A stretch of 64,000 nucleotides of DNA, taken from the NCBI GenBank assembly GCA_036723975.1, contig DAIMGJ010000013.1:1-64000 (forward strand). The letters are read 5' to 3'. The position numbers and the translations under genes were made by a program. This DNA comes from JAILEN01 sp036723975. Lineage in GTDB: Bacteria; Bacillota; Clostridia; Lachnospirales; Lachnospiraceae. A model generated the notes under the pieces. The model saw only the letters and a list, made by a program, of their open reading frames with translations. It was not told the origin of the DNA and did no database searches. Shown one piece after another: positions 50,396-59,411 of the stretch. The first letter of the stretch is position 1. Each line of letters starts with the position of its first letter.

Positions 50396-51316
50396 ATGAG
50401 TAAAGCGGATGAGATTTTCGTAGATATGTGTCGCGATATTATTGAAAACGGCACCAGCACCGAAGGAGAAAAAGTTCGCCCACATTGGGAAGATGGTACA
50501 CCGGCTTATACCGTTAAAAAGTTTGGCGTAGTCAATCGCTATAACTTAGCGGAAGAGTTTCCGGCGATTACCCTTCGAAAGACGGCTGTAAAATCTGCTA
50601 CCAATGAAATGCTTTGGATTTGGCAAAAGAAATCCAACAACATTCATGATTTAAAATCCACAGTTTGGGATGAGTGGGCGGATGAAGACGGCTCTATCGG
50701 AAAAGCTTACGGATATCAGATGTCTGTAAAGCATCACTACAGAGATATTACCGAAGAAGGTTTGGTTCACGCATTCGGTGCAGACAAGATTTTCCGATTC
50801 GAAAAAGATGATACCGGTTATTTTATGGACCAGGTGGATCGCGTGATTTACGACTTAAAGAACAACCCGTTTTCCCGTCGTATCCTGACAAACATTTATG
50901 TTCATCAGGATTTGGAAGATATGAATCTTTATCCTTGTGCTTACAGTATGACATTTAATGTGACCCAAAAGCCGGGAAGCGATAAGCTGGTGTTAAACGG
51001 TATTTTAAATCAGCGTTCTCAGGATATCCTGGCAGCAAACAATTGGAATGTTTGTCAGTACTCCGTTCTGATTTATATGTTGGCACAGGTGTGCGATATG
51101 GAACCCGGCGAGTTTGTTCATGTGATTGCGGATGCGCATATTTACGACCGACATTTGGATATTGTAAAAGAACTTATTACCCGTCCGCAGTTTCCGGCAC
51201 CAAAGTTTTGGCTGAATCCGGAGATTAAGGATTTCTACGAGTTTACCGAGGATGATATCAAGTTGATTGATTATGAAACCAACCCTCAGGTAAAGAATAT
51301 TCCAATCGCAGTCTAG
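50396..51316 (+). CDS. thyA: Thymidylate synthase
   Basis: A 306-aa folate-dependent enzyme methylating dUMP to dTMP. NEMLWIWQKKSNNIHDL, SVWDEWA-like and GYQM blocks, NPFSRRILTNIY (phosphate Arg pair), the catalytic Cys in LYPCAYSMTFNV, and HVIADAHIYDRHLDIVKELI are present. The residue after the catalytic Cys is Ala, where most ThyA have PCH; the QRSCDVFLG block reads QRSQDILAA. It is followed by dfrA, which regenerates tetrahydrofolate from its product. Confidence 0.95.
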   Translation: MSKADEIFVDMCRDIIENGTSTEGEKVRPHWEDGTPAYTVKKFGVVNRYNLAEEFPAITLRKTAVKSATNEMLWIWQKKSNNIHDLKSTVWDEWADEDGSIGKAYGYQMSVKHHYRDITEEGLVHAFGADKIFRFEKDDTGYFMDQVDRVIYDLKNNPFSRRILTNIYVHQDLEDMNLYPCAYSMTFNVTQKPGSDKLVLNGILNQRSQDILAANNWNVCQYSVLIYMLAQVCDMEPGEFVHVIADAHIYDRHLDIVKELITRPQFPAPKFWLNPEIKDFYEFTEDDIKLIDYETNPQVKNIPIAV

Positions 51317-51334
51317 TTTTAAAGGGGAAAAAAG

Positions 51335-51823
51335 ATGAAAGCAATTGTAGCAGTTGATCAAAACTGGGGAATCGGATGCAAAGGAAAGCTTTTGGTTTCC
51401 ATTCCTGCGGATATGAAGTTTTTCCGTTCAACCACCTTGGGAAAGGTTGTTGTAATGGGACGGAAGACCTTGGAGAGTTTTCCGAACGGGGCACCCTTAA
51501 AGGATCGAGTCAACATTGTCCTTACTAAGAATACGAATTTTGAAAAGCAGGGAGTTGTGGTGGTTCACTCTGTAGAGGAACTTCACGAGGAACTGAAAAA
51601 ATACAATTCGGATGATGTATATGTTATCGGTGGAGCAGCTATTTATTCACAGCTTATTGATGAATGTGATACGGCATATGTAACAAAGATTGATTATACA
51701 TACGAGGCCGATGCTTACTTCCCGAATCTTGATGAAAAAGAAAACTGGGAAGTGGCAGTGGAAGGAGAAGAAGAGACTTACTACGATTTGGAGTATTATT
51801 TTGTGACATATCGTCAGAAATAA
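51335..51823 (+). CDS. dfrA: Dihydrofolate reductase
   Basis: A 162-aa NADPH-dependent enzyme. IVAVDQNWGIGCKGKLLVSIPADMKFFR covers the folate site and Met20-type loop (acidic residue in PADMKFF), VVVMGRKTLESFP binds NADPH phosphate, and VIGGAAIYSQLI is the conserved GG turn. It begins 18 nt after thyA (AAAGGGGAA). The classical thyA-dfrA pairing supports function. Confidence 0.95.
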   Translation: MKAIVAVDQNWGIGCKGKLLVSIPADMKFFRSTTLGKVVVMGRKTLESFPNGAPLKDRVNIVLTKNTNFEKQGVVVVHSVEELHEELKKYNSDDVYVIGGAAIYSQLIDECDTAYVTKIDYTYEADAYFPNLDEKENWEVAVEGEEETYYDLEYYFVTYRQK

Positions 51824-51847
51824 CAGGCCAAAAAGGGGAGGAAAAAG

Positions 51848-53569
51848 ATGGACATTGCAGGTAAAAAGTTAATCATAAAAGCTCTGACGGAAGAAAAAGT
51901 AGATACAATATTTGCTTATCCCGGAGGCATGATTGTCGACATTATGGATGAACTGTATAAGCAGGATAACCTTCATGTGGTTCTTGCACGTCATGAGCAG
52001 GCGCTTGTTCACGAAGCGGAAGGCTATGCCAGAGCCACCGGAAAGCCGGGAGTATGTTTGGTAACAAGCGGTCCCGGTGCCACCAACACCATTACCGCTA
52101 TTGCGGATGCACATTATGACAGTGTACCCCTTGTTGTATTAACCGGTCAGGTCTCTCAGGGACTCATCGGAAATGATGCCTTTCAGGAAGTGGATATTGT
52201 GGGAATGACCCGTTCCATAACCAAGTATTCCGTTACGGTTCGTGACAGAAAAGAACTTGGACGAATTTTAAAAATGGCATTTGTTATTGCCACTACGGGA
52301 AAACCCGGTCCTGTTCTTATTGATATTCCAAAGGATATTCAAACCCAGGAAGGTCCTGCAGAGTATCCGGAGAGTGTTTCCATTCGAGGATACAATCCGA
52401 ATGAAAGCGTACATATCGGACAGCTAAAGCGTGCCTTTAAACTGTTGGCCTCTGCAAAACAACCCATTATTCTTGCCGGAGGCGGAGTTAAAATTTCCGG
52501 CGCCGGTGAGAAACTACAATTATTCGCGGAGGCAATGCAGATTCCGGTGGTAACCACCATTATGGGAAAAGGTACCATGCGGTCGGACCATCCGCTATAT
52601 GTGGGAAATTCCGGAATGCACGGTCGATATGCTGCCAATATGGCAGTTATGGAGTGTGATGTTTTGTTTTCCATCGGAACCCGATTTAACGATCGTATTA
52701 CCGGTGATTTAAATGAGTTTGCGCCAAAGGCAAAGATTATTCATGTGGATGTGGAGACTGCATCCATTTCAAGAAATGTTGTGGTAGACATACCTGTGGT
52801 TTCGGATGCTTCTTTGGCACTGGAAAAAATGCTGGAATGGGCAAAACCGCTACATACCAAAGAGTGGATAAAAAAGATCAACGACTGGGAAGCAGAGAAT
52901 CCTCTTACAATGAGAGAGGGCAAAGGAGTATCTCCCCAGAAGGTTATGGAAGGCATCAACGAAGTCTTTCCAAAATCCATTGTGGTTACCGATGTCGGTC
53001 AGCATCAGATGTGGGCGACACAGTATATTGAGACCGGAAAAGATTCCAAGTTTATTACGTCCGGTGGTTTGGGCACCATGGGATTTGGGTTCCCGGCTGC
53101 GGTGGGCGCCGCTATCGGAGCGCCGAAAAAAGACGTGGTTTGTATCACCGGTGACGGTGGTTTTCAGATGAATATGCAAGAACTTGCGACGGCTGTTTGT
53201 CAGGGCGCGGAAGTGGTCGTTTGTGTGATGAACAACCAATATCTTGGAATGGTTCGCCAGATGCAACAGCTTTTCTACGGCAAGCGCTACAGTATGGTTT
53301 CCCTTCGCAAGCAGTCAGGTTTTAAAGATGCTTCAAAAGATGTGACTTCCGTACTTGGCGAGTATGTACCGGATTTTGTGAAACTGGCGGAGGTATACGG
53401 AATTAAAGGAATTCGTGTGGAATCCAATGAAGAGATTTTACCTGCGCTTAAAGAGGCGAAAAAGGTTAAGGGAAAGCCCACCATCGTTGAGTTTATGATT
53501 CCGCCTGAGGAGTTGGTGTTACCAATGGTTAAGGGTGGAAATCCCATGAGCGAAATGATTTTGAAATAG
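51848..53569 (+). CDS. ilvB: Acetolactate synthase, large subunit
   Basis: A 573-aa ThDP/FAD enzyme that makes acetolactate for valine, leucine and isoleucine. FAYPGGMIVDIMDEL, ARHEQALVHEAEGYARATGKPGVCLVTSGPGATN with the catalytic Glu, and GDGGFQMNMQELATAV with NNQYLGMVRQ (ThDP/Mg) are intact. GGGGAGG is the RBS. It lies 24 nt after dfrA with no room for a T-box leader, so it is not controlled by a local T-box. Confidence 0.95.
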   Translation: MDIAGKKLIIKALTEEKVDTIFAYPGGMIVDIMDELYKQDNLHVVLARHEQALVHEAEGYARATGKPGVCLVTSGPGATNTITAIADAHYDSVPLVVLTGQVSQGLIGNDAFQEVDIVGMTRSITKYSVTVRDRKELGRILKMAFVIATTGKPGPVLIDIPKDIQTQEGPAEYPESVSIRGYNPNESVHIGQLKRAFKLLASAKQPIILAGGGVKISGAGEKLQLFAEAMQIPVVTTIMGKGTMRSDHPLYVGNSGMHGRYAANMAVMECDVLFSIGTRFNDRITGDLNEFAPKAKIIHVDVETASISRNVVVDIPVVSDASLALEKMLEWAKPLHTKEWIKKINDWEAENPLTMREGKGVSPQKVMEGINEVFPKSIVVTDVGQHQMWATQYIETGKDSKFITSGGLGTMGFGFPAAVGAAIGAPKKDVVCITGDGGFQMNMQELATAVCQGAEVVVCVMNNQYLGMVRQMQQLFYGKRYSMVSLRKQSGFKDASKDVTSVLGEYVPDFVKLAEVYGIKGIRVESNEEILPALKEAKKVKGKPTIVEFMIPPEELVLPMVKGGNPMSEMILK

Positions 53570-53578
53570 GAGGGAGCC

Positions 53579-54088
53579 ATGGATACAAATATGAAAAATC
53601 GTTGGATTGCACTTTATGTGGAAAATCAGGTTGGTGTACTTGCCAAGGTTTCCGGATTGTTTTCCGCAAAGTGTTACAACTTACAAAGCCTTACCGTTGG
53701 TACCACAGAACACACCGATATTTCCCGTATGACCATCTGCGTGACTTCCGATGATGTGACCTTTGAGCAAATCAAAAAACAATTAAATACCATGGTGGAA
53801 GTTATAAAGGTTGTGGATTTGACAGATTTGCCGATACATATGAAGGAAGTTTTATTTGCGAAGATTAAGAGTGTGACTCCCGAAGAAAAGGCGGAGGCGT
53901 ATCGTATTGCCCAGACTTTTAAAATTCGTGTTGTAGATACGGATGTGGATTCACTCATTTTGGAAAGCTGTTTGACAGAGCGAAAGAACAACGATCTTTG
54001 CCAATTACTTCGAAAGACGTTCAAACGAATTGATATCGTCCGGGGTGGAGCAGTGGCTATGGAGGGATTGTCCACCTCATGTCGATAA
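53579..54088 (+). CDS. ilvN: Acetolactate synthase, small subunit
   Basis: A 169-aa regulatory subunit with an N-terminal ACT domain (WIALYVENQVGVLAKVSGLFSAKCYNLQSLTVG) that binds branched-chain amino acids for feedback inhibition, and a C-terminal ALS_ss domain (EVLFAKIKSV, VDSLILE, GGAVAMEGLST). GGAGGGA precedes its start, 9 nt after ilvB. Confidence 0.93.
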   Translation: MDTNMKNRWIALYVENQVGVLAKVSGLFSAKCYNLQSLTVGTTEHTDISRMTICVTSDDVTFEQIKKQLNTMVEVIKVVDLTDLPIHMKEVLFAKIKSVTPEEKAEAYRIAQTFKIRVVDTDVDSLILESCLTERKNNDLCQLLRKTFKRIDIVRGGAVAMEGLSTSCR

Positions 54089-54117
54089 TGGATTGCAAAC
54101 AAAAAGAAAGAGGACCT

Positions 54118-55515
54118 ATGAAAAATAAAATACTGAAAACGATGCTTGCGGGCCTCCTTGTTATGACATGCGTCTTTTCTTGTGTAACAAATGTTTATGC
54201 AACGGATGACATTGACAAGCAAAAAGAAGAGACCCAAAGAGCGCTTGATGATGCCAATAAGAGAAAGAGCGATGCCGAAAGTGATGTTTCCAATCTTGAA
54301 AGGGAAACAGACAAACTGGAAAGTGATTACGATTCCCTTTATAAAAGATTATCTTCCATCAACTCACAGATAGCAAATGCAAACAAAACGATTGCCAGTA
54401 CGGAATCAGAGATTGCTGAGTTGGAAAGGGAACTGGAAGAAGCGAAAAAGAACGAGGACATCCAGTATGATGCCATGAAAAAACGTATGGTTTACTTTTA
54501 TGAACATCGGGATGAAAACAATATTTTCGTCGCTCTGTTAACCAGCGGCTCCATTGCGGATTTCCTGTCCAGAGCAAGTATGATTTCAGAAATAGTAAAT
54601 TACGATAGGCAACTGTTGGAATCATATCAGCAACTTCAGTTGACCATTGCTCAAAAATCAGAGTCTTTAAATGCAAAATACGAGGATTTAAAAACGGCAA
54701 AGGGCTTGCTTCATTCCAGTCAGAGTGAGATGGATTCCCTGTTGAACGGAACTTCTGCAGAATTGAATGAAAAAAACGAAGAACTGACAACTGCGAAGAT
54801 GAGCGTGGAAGAGTACAATGAGATAATTGCGGAAATGGAAGCACAGATGAAAGCTTTGGAAGCTCAGGCTGCGGCAGCACAGGCAGCAAAGGCAAAAGAA
54901 ATTGCAGATCAGCTTGCCACAGAGTCAGAGGACACCGGAGGTGCGTATTCCGCAAGTGATTATGAAACCCAGTTATTGGCTGCCACCATATGGGCAGAGG
55001 CTCGTGGTGAGTCCTATACGGGACAGTTGGCTGTTGGTTCCGTTATTATGAATCGTGTAAAAAGTTCAAAATTTCCCAATACCATTCCAGAGGTTATTAT
55101 GCAAAACAAGCAGTTTGCTTCCTATCCGGATGCGGTGAATCGTGGAATGGCATTAGGTGCCGATGAATCCTGCTTAAAGGCTGCAAAGGCTGTAATTGCC
55201 GGACAACGAAACGGTGACTGGCTTTTCTTTATGACGAAGTATTATGCAGATAAATTCGGAATTACAGGATATACCGTTATCGGAAATCATGTATTCTTTA
55301 AGATTTGGGGTGCAAATGAAGACACCGGGGTAGTGGAATCAACTGTGGATCCGTATACACCGACAGAAACCACAGCCCCGACAGAACAGACAACTCCTAC
55401 AGAAACTCCGGAACCTTCCGTTCCGGAGGAAAATACGGAAAATAATACTGTGGAACCGGATGTTACGGAGCAAAAAACGGAACCGACGGAATCGGATACT
55501 TCGGAAGAAGAGTAG
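54118..55515 (+). CDS. Secreted SleB-type cell wall hydrolase with coiled coil
   Basis: A 465-aa exported protein. The signal peptide (KTMLAGLLVMTCVFSCVTNVYA) ends near residue 26; the coiled-coil region (about 30-260) resembles the N-terminus of PcsB/CwlO-type peptidoglycan hydrolases; the catalytic domain (about 285-405) is Hydrolase_2/SleB (LAATIWAEARGESYTGQLAVG, YPDAVNRG, GNHVFFKIWG). The tail is rich in Thr, Pro and Glu (TETTAPTEQTTPTE). AAGAGGA before 54118 sets the start. It probably cleaves peptidoglycan; the coiled coil may gate activity. Confidence 0.88.
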   Translation: MKNKILKTMLAGLLVMTCVFSCVTNVYATDDIDKQKEETQRALDDANKRKSDAESDVSNLERETDKLESDYDSLYKRLSSINSQIANANKTIASTESEIAELERELEEAKKNEDIQYDAMKKRMVYFYEHRDENNIFVALLTSGSIADFLSRASMISEIVNYDRQLLESYQQLQLTIAQKSESLNAKYEDLKTAKGLLHSSQSEMDSLLNGTSAELNEKNEELTTAKMSVEEYNEIIAEMEAQMKALEAQAAAAQAAKAKEIADQLATESEDTGGAYSASDYETQLLAATIWAEARGESYTGQLAVGSVIMNRVKSSKFPNTIPEVIMQNKQFASYPDAVNRGMALGADESCLKAAKAVIAGQRNGDWLFFMTKYYADKFGITGYTVIGNHVFFKIWGANEDTGVVESTVDPYTPTETTAPTEQTTPTETPEPSVPEENTENNTVEPDVTEQKTEPTESDTSEEE

Positions 55516-55526
55516 TTGAATTGCAA

Positions 55527-55558
55527 AAAAAGAAGCTATGTGTAGCTTCTTTTTTTTA
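55527..55558. terminator. Bidirectional terminator
   Basis: The stem AAAGAAGCTA/TAGCTTCTTT, T8 after it and A7 before it, lies between the convergent hydrolase and CheX-domain genes. Confidence 0.8.
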
Positions 55559-55569
55559 TACGTATTTTA

Positions 55570-56448
55570 TTACAAAGTTAAGAGCAAGTATACGGTACCG
55601 AATGGATAAATCACAGGAATTACGAAGGAATTATCCGAAAGCGAAAGCACAGGGCTTGTTTCCTGATGAGGTGGGTCAAGTGTAAGCTCTATGGAGGCTT
55701 CATTTGACATATTAACAATAAATAAACCGTTGTGAAGATTTAAGAAGTCTTCCAAAGATGCTTTTACGTATTCGTCAAATTCGGTAAAGTCCATTTTGGC
55801 ATATCTTGATGCGAATCCGATTGCCACGTTGGGCTCCATATCAATGCTGGATGAAAAATTGACAGAACCGATAATGTTTTGTGTAACACAATAGTTTACT
55901 TCGTAATCATTTGTCTGAATCGGAGAGAGTGGTGTAAAGTCATCGCCGATAAAACGAACCAAATTGTTAAATATGAGATTTAAATACATTACCGCATGTT
56001 CGTTTATGGGACGCTCAGCTGAAATCAAAAAGTTCTCAATTAACGACTGGGTATCTTCTGTACCGGCACGATCTGTCGGAGTGACAATTTCATAGTCGTT
56101 TTGGTAGGCGATAATAAGTTCTTCCAACTCCGCGTTTGAAATAGCACCGGTGTCTACCAGGTTTTGTCCCAACAGCAAAAAGTCGGGATTTTGGGATTTT
56201 AATAATTCTTCCAGCTGATCTTCGAAAAGATAATTGCGCTCAATGGCGATTTCTCCAAAACGCTTGTCTTCTCTGGTCTGTAAGAAACATACCTCATCAA
56301 CTTCGGATGCTGTCATAAAACCTTTATGCATAGCCAAAGTTCCGAGTTTGATATGAGTATTGGAAGAGTTCGCAATGGCTTTTGCCAACTGTTCCGGAGT
56401 GACAGCTTTTCTGTTTAAAAGGTAACTTCCAAAAAATTGTGCATACAT
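55570..56448 (-). CDS. CheX-like domain protein with N-terminal MshEN-like region
   Basis: A 292-aa protein. Residues 1-135 have two repeats of the type FGSYLLNRKAVTPEQLAKAI and LGQNLVDTGAISNAELEELI, resembling MshEN/GspE N-terminal domains that in other proteins bind c-di-GMP. Residues 150-290 look like a CheX/chemophosphatase fold (AVMYLNLIFNNLV, FSSSIDMEPNVAIGFASRYA, FLNLHNGLFIVN). It follows the CheY-like gene by 13 nt. A phosphatase acting on that receiver is inferred. Confidence 0.7.
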   Translation of the reverse strand: MYAQFFGSYLLNRKAVTPEQLAKAIANSSNTHIKLGTLAMHKGFMTASEVDEVCFLQTREDKRFGEIAIERNYLFEDQLEELLKSQNPDFLLLGQNLVDTGAISNAELEELIIAYQNDYEIVTPTDRAGTEDTQSLIENFLISAERPINEHAVMYLNLIFNNLVRFIGDDFTPLSPIQTNDYEVNYCVTQNIIGSVNFSSSIDMEPNVAIGFASRYAKMDFTEFDEYVKASLEDFLNLHNGLFIVNMSNEASIELTLDPPHQETSPVLSLSDNSFVIPVIYPFGTVYLLLTL

Positions 56449-56461
56449 CGGAAAAAACCTC

Positions 56462-56836
56462 CTATCCTAGATGAGTCTGTAAAAGAGTTTCCACGTGGGA
56501 GGTCTCTATTGGTTTTTGAATAAAATCTTTGGCGCCTGCCTCCAAAGCGGCCTTTAACTGGGTCTGGGTACCTACGGAAGACACAATAATAATCTGTGCC
56601 TGGTTGTTGATTTCCATGATACCTTTTACAGCTTCGATGCCGTCTTTTACAGGCATTACAATGTCTAGAAATGTGATATCGGGTGTGAATTCCTTGTATT
56701 TATCGATGGCTTCCTGTCCGTTGGTTGCGTCAATAAACTCGGCACCCTCGCCGATAGAACAGATAATGTCTTTTAATTGTTTTCTAGCTAAGATAGAATC
56801 ATCGCTAATAAGTATTTTTTTATTTGTTAAATCCAT
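56462..56836 (-). CDS. CheY-like response regulator
   Basis: A 124-aa stand-alone receiver. ILISDDSILARKQL has the acidic pair, ITFLDIVMPVKDG the phospho-acceptor Asp, IIVSSVGT the Thr/Ser switch and FIQKPI the Lys. No output domain, so it works by protein contact. AAGGAG is placed for the ATG at 56836; a GTG at 56848 overlaps the RBS. It is cotranscribed with the CheX-like gene. Confidence 0.88.
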   Translation of the reverse strand: MDLTNKKILISDDSILARKQLKDIICSIGEGAEFIDATNGQEAIDKYKEFTPDITFLDIVMPVKDGIEAVKGIMEINNQAQIIIVSSVGTQTQLKAALEAGAKDFIQKPIETSHVETLLQTHLG

Positions 56837-56868
56837 GATCCATATCACTCCTTCTTATAATCATTTTC

Positions 56869-56897
56869 ATATTACAACATATTGTTAGAATATTCAA
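56869..56897 (-). promoter_or_regulatory. Promoter of the cheY-cheX pair
   Basis: On the minus strand TTGAAT (56892-56897), a 17-bp spacer and TAATAT (56869-56874), about 33 nt upstream of the start. Confidence 0.6.
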
Positions 56898-56945
56898 ATA
56901 TTTTTAACAAGAATCTTTCAATTTGTTTATGAAAACAATGGAAAG

Positions 56946-56954
56946 TGGTATACT
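56946..56954 (+). promoter_or_regulatory. Extended -10 promoter of the glycosyltransferase gene
   Basis: TGGTATACT, with a weak TTTATG at 56926-56931 (17-bp spacer), 38 nt upstream of the start codon. Confidence 0.5.
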
Positions 56955-56992
56955 TAAAATCGAAGTAAAAATGCGGAATCAAAGGGTATGCC

Positions 56993-58231
56993 ATGAAGAA
57001 AATATTGTTTGTAGTGAATACTTTAAATGAAAAAGACGGAGCAAATACATTGCTTACGCTTCTTAGGGCGATTGACAGTCCGGACTATAATGTGGACTTA
57101 TATATTATGATGAATTGCGGAGACGTTTTTTCACAATTGCCGGAAGGTATTCATCTTTTAAATAAAAGACTTTTTACAAGCTCGTCAAAAAAGGGAGCGG
57201 ATAGGATGTATCATACATTTGCTGCGATAAAAAACAGCTTCCGAAACGGAGCCTTTCTCACCTCGATTCCCTATATGTTTGCAAATCTATGGAGAATGCT
57301 GGAAGCAAATAAGATATATACCGGACAGCTTCATGACAGAATGATTGCAAACGGGGGTAAAAGGTTTAAAACGGAGTATGATATTGCCATTGCATTTTCC
57401 GAAGGGGCAGCAACCTATTATGTGGCGGATCATGTGAAAGCTTTAAAGAAAGCTGCTTGGGTTTACAGAAATTGTAATTTAAACGAGTTTAATGAGTATT
57501 TGGATGAGGACGCTTATGACAAAATGGACAAAGTGTTTGCAACTTCCGAAAGCGTAAAGGAAGCTTTTTTGGAAGTTCATCCGGAGTGTATGGGAAAGAC
57601 AGAGATTTACCATGAGATTATAGATCAGGAAACCATTCGCCGACTGGCCAAAGAAGGCACACCGGATGGATTTGAGGACAAAGGATTACGGCTTCTTACC
57701 GTTGGCCGTTTAAGCAGTCAAAAAGCCTATGATGTGGCTATTCAGGCTATGGTATATCTTCGCAAATGGCATTATCCCATAAAGTGGTATGTCATTGGAG
57801 ACGGGCCTTTAAGAAAGCCGCTTCAGGATTTAATCAATCAGAAAAAACTTACGGATTATTTTATTTTGCTTGGAGAAAAAGCAAATCCCTATCCGTATTT
57901 TGCAAACTGTGATATTTACGTTCATGCCACAAGATTTGAAGGAAAAAGTATTGCGATTCAAGAGGCGCAGACGTTAGGATGTGCCGTGATTGTGTCCGAT
58001 GTGAACGGCAATCGGGAGCAAATCGAAAACGGCTACGACGGTGTGGTTTGCGATTTAAACGGAAAAAAACTTGCGGAAGCAATAGCGGATATGGCAGAAG
58101 ATCCTTATATTCGAAAACGTATGGGAAATCGAAATATGAATAAAAACCTGGATTATTCGGGAAAAAACGTGGACCAGTTATTTCGTCTTATTGAAGCAGG
58201 GGAATGTGATGTTATTTGGGAGAAAAAATGA
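56993..58231 (+). CDS. Glycosyltransferase family 4 protein
   Basis: A 412-aa GT-B fold enzyme. The N-terminal fold begins KKILFVVNTLNEKDGANTLL; the C-terminal fold has LTVGRLSSQKAYDVAIQA, YVIGDGPLRKPLQDLI, and the donor-binding VHATRFEGKSIAIQEAQTLGCAVIVS with the E-x7-E motif. It transfers a sugar from a nucleotide donor to a surface glycan or lipid. Its end overlaps the next gene by 23 nt. Confidence 0.92.
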   Translation: MKKILFVVNTLNEKDGANTLLTLLRAIDSPDYNVDLYIMMNCGDVFSQLPEGIHLLNKRLFTSSSKKGADRMYHTFAAIKNSFRNGAFLTSIPYMFANLWRMLEANKIYTGQLHDRMIANGGKRFKTEYDIAIAFSEGAATYYVADHVKALKKAAWVYRNCNLNEFNEYLDEDAYDKMDKVFATSESVKEAFLEVHPECMGKTEIYHEIIDQETIRRLAKEGTPDGFEDKGLRLLTVGRLSSQKAYDVAIQAMVYLRKWHYPIKWYVIGDGPLRKPLQDLINQKKLTDYFILLGEKANPYPYFANCDIYVHATRFEGKSIAIQEAQTLGCAVIVSDVNGNREQIENGYDGVVCDLNGKKLAEAIADMAEDPYIRKRMGNRNMNKNLDYSGKNVDQLFRLIEAGECDVIWEKK

Positions 58232-59393
58232 AAAGAATACAAGAGAAAAATACAAAGAATCCAATCTTCTAATCTTAAATCCGGGGATGGGATGGTATCG
58301 CCCGTATCTTTTTCAATTGGAAGAAGATGTGGACGAAGAATTCTTGTCTTCCGTAATTGTGGAAGAGGAGCGCTTATGCCTGATAGAAATCAACCTTTAT
58401 GCATATCGGGATATGAAGATAAATCAAGAAGGCCTTTGTCATCTGGAACAGATTCTGGACTTTTTTCATGAAAATAAAAAGGATATGATGCTTCGGTTTG
58501 CATATGATTTTGAAGGTTATGCCATGGAAAAGGAACCGACCTCATTAAAACAGATTTTTACACATATGCATCAGGTAGGAGAAGTGATAAAACCATTTTT
58601 AAAAGAGGTGGTTTTATTTCAGGGGCTGTTTGTCGGTAGCTGGGGAGAAATGCATTTTTCCCGTTATGCGACAGATTTAAGTATTCTGCGATTGTATGAT
58701 GAATTTCGCGCGGTCTTCGGAAAAGAAGTTTATCTGGCACTTCGCACTGCCGCATATATCAATCTTGTGGAAAACTCCAGAGGATATGATTCCTATTTGA
58801 CATTATTTGATGATGCAATTTATGGTTCCGATACCGATATGAATACGTTTTCTCAGGGAAGAAAAGCAGAGGAGATGGATATGGTTATCGGTCGTTATCG
58901 TTGCCCGGTAGGTGGAGAAGTCCTATACGGAAGCAAAGATATTTTGACGGATATGGATACGTACCATCTGACCTATTTAAACTCCCAGTATGACAAGAAT
59001 GCAATAGGTGATTGGGAAAAAATGGGAATCTTATCTCGGGTCAGTCTACGTTTGGGATATCGGTTTTTAATTACAAATTTGAGAATTTCAAATACCGGAG
59101 AACACAATTATCTTCATTTGGAAATCTTAAATATCGGTGCCGGAATCTGTCCTTATGATTTGACACTTGAAATATTGTTTAATGACAAGGTGTATCGGGA
59201 CCGGTTCGCAGGAAATGAGATACTTCCCACGAAATCACATGAACTTGTGGTGGATTTAGGCAGGGATATTTCCGGATTAAAGGATAGCGAGATGCTGCTT
59301 TATCGAAGTTTTGATAAAGAACCGGTGTACTTTGCAAATTGCGGATTGGAACATAAGAAAAATATTATGTTTAAGGAATTGTGGGAAAACTAA
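58209..59393 (+). CDS. DUF4874/DUF4832 domain protein
   Basis: A 394-aa soluble protein. The N-terminal part has LNPGMGWYRPYLFQLEE and LIEINLYAYRDMKI as in DUF4874, followed by a TIM-barrel-like region with FQGLFVGSWGEMHFSRY, and the C-terminal DUF4832 part with RVSLRLGYRFLITN and a beta domain. Such proteins often accompany glycosyltransferases and look like glycoside-hydrolase relatives, but activity is unproven. The start at 58209 has AGGGGAA upstream; no signal peptide. Confidence 0.78.
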   Translation: MLFGRKNEKNTREKYKESNLLILNPGMGWYRPYLFQLEEDVDEEFLSSVIVEEERLCLIEINLYAYRDMKINQEGLCHLEQILDFFHENKKDMMLRFAYDFEGYAMEKEPTSLKQIFTHMHQVGEVIKPFLKEVVLFQGLFVGSWGEMHFSRYATDLSILRLYDEFRAVFGKEVYLALRTAAYINLVENSRGYDSYLTLFDDAIYGSDTDMNTFSQGRKAEEMDMVIGRYRCPVGGEVLYGSKDILTDMDTYHLTYLNSQYDKNAIGDWEKMGILSRVSLRLGYRFLITNLRISNTGEHNYLHLEILNIGAGICPYDLTLEILFNDKVYRDRFAGNEILPTKSHELVVDLGRDISGLKDSEMLLYRSFDKEPVYFANCGLEHKKNIMFKELWEN

Positions 59394-59411
59394 TGAAAGA
59401 GAAACGAATAA

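Noticed and set aside
51824..51847. T-box leader before ilvB
   Set aside because: Only 24 nt separate dfrA and ilvB, which leaves no room for a T-box.
54359..54955. 198-codon minus-strand frame within the coiled-coil gene
   Set aside because: It is a low-complexity shadow (Leu/Pro/Ser-rich) of the coiled-coil region; the + strand gene has a signal peptide and a catalytic domain.
57861..58082. 73-codon minus-strand frame
   Set aside because: It is antisense to the conserved donor-binding part of the glycosyltransferase gene.
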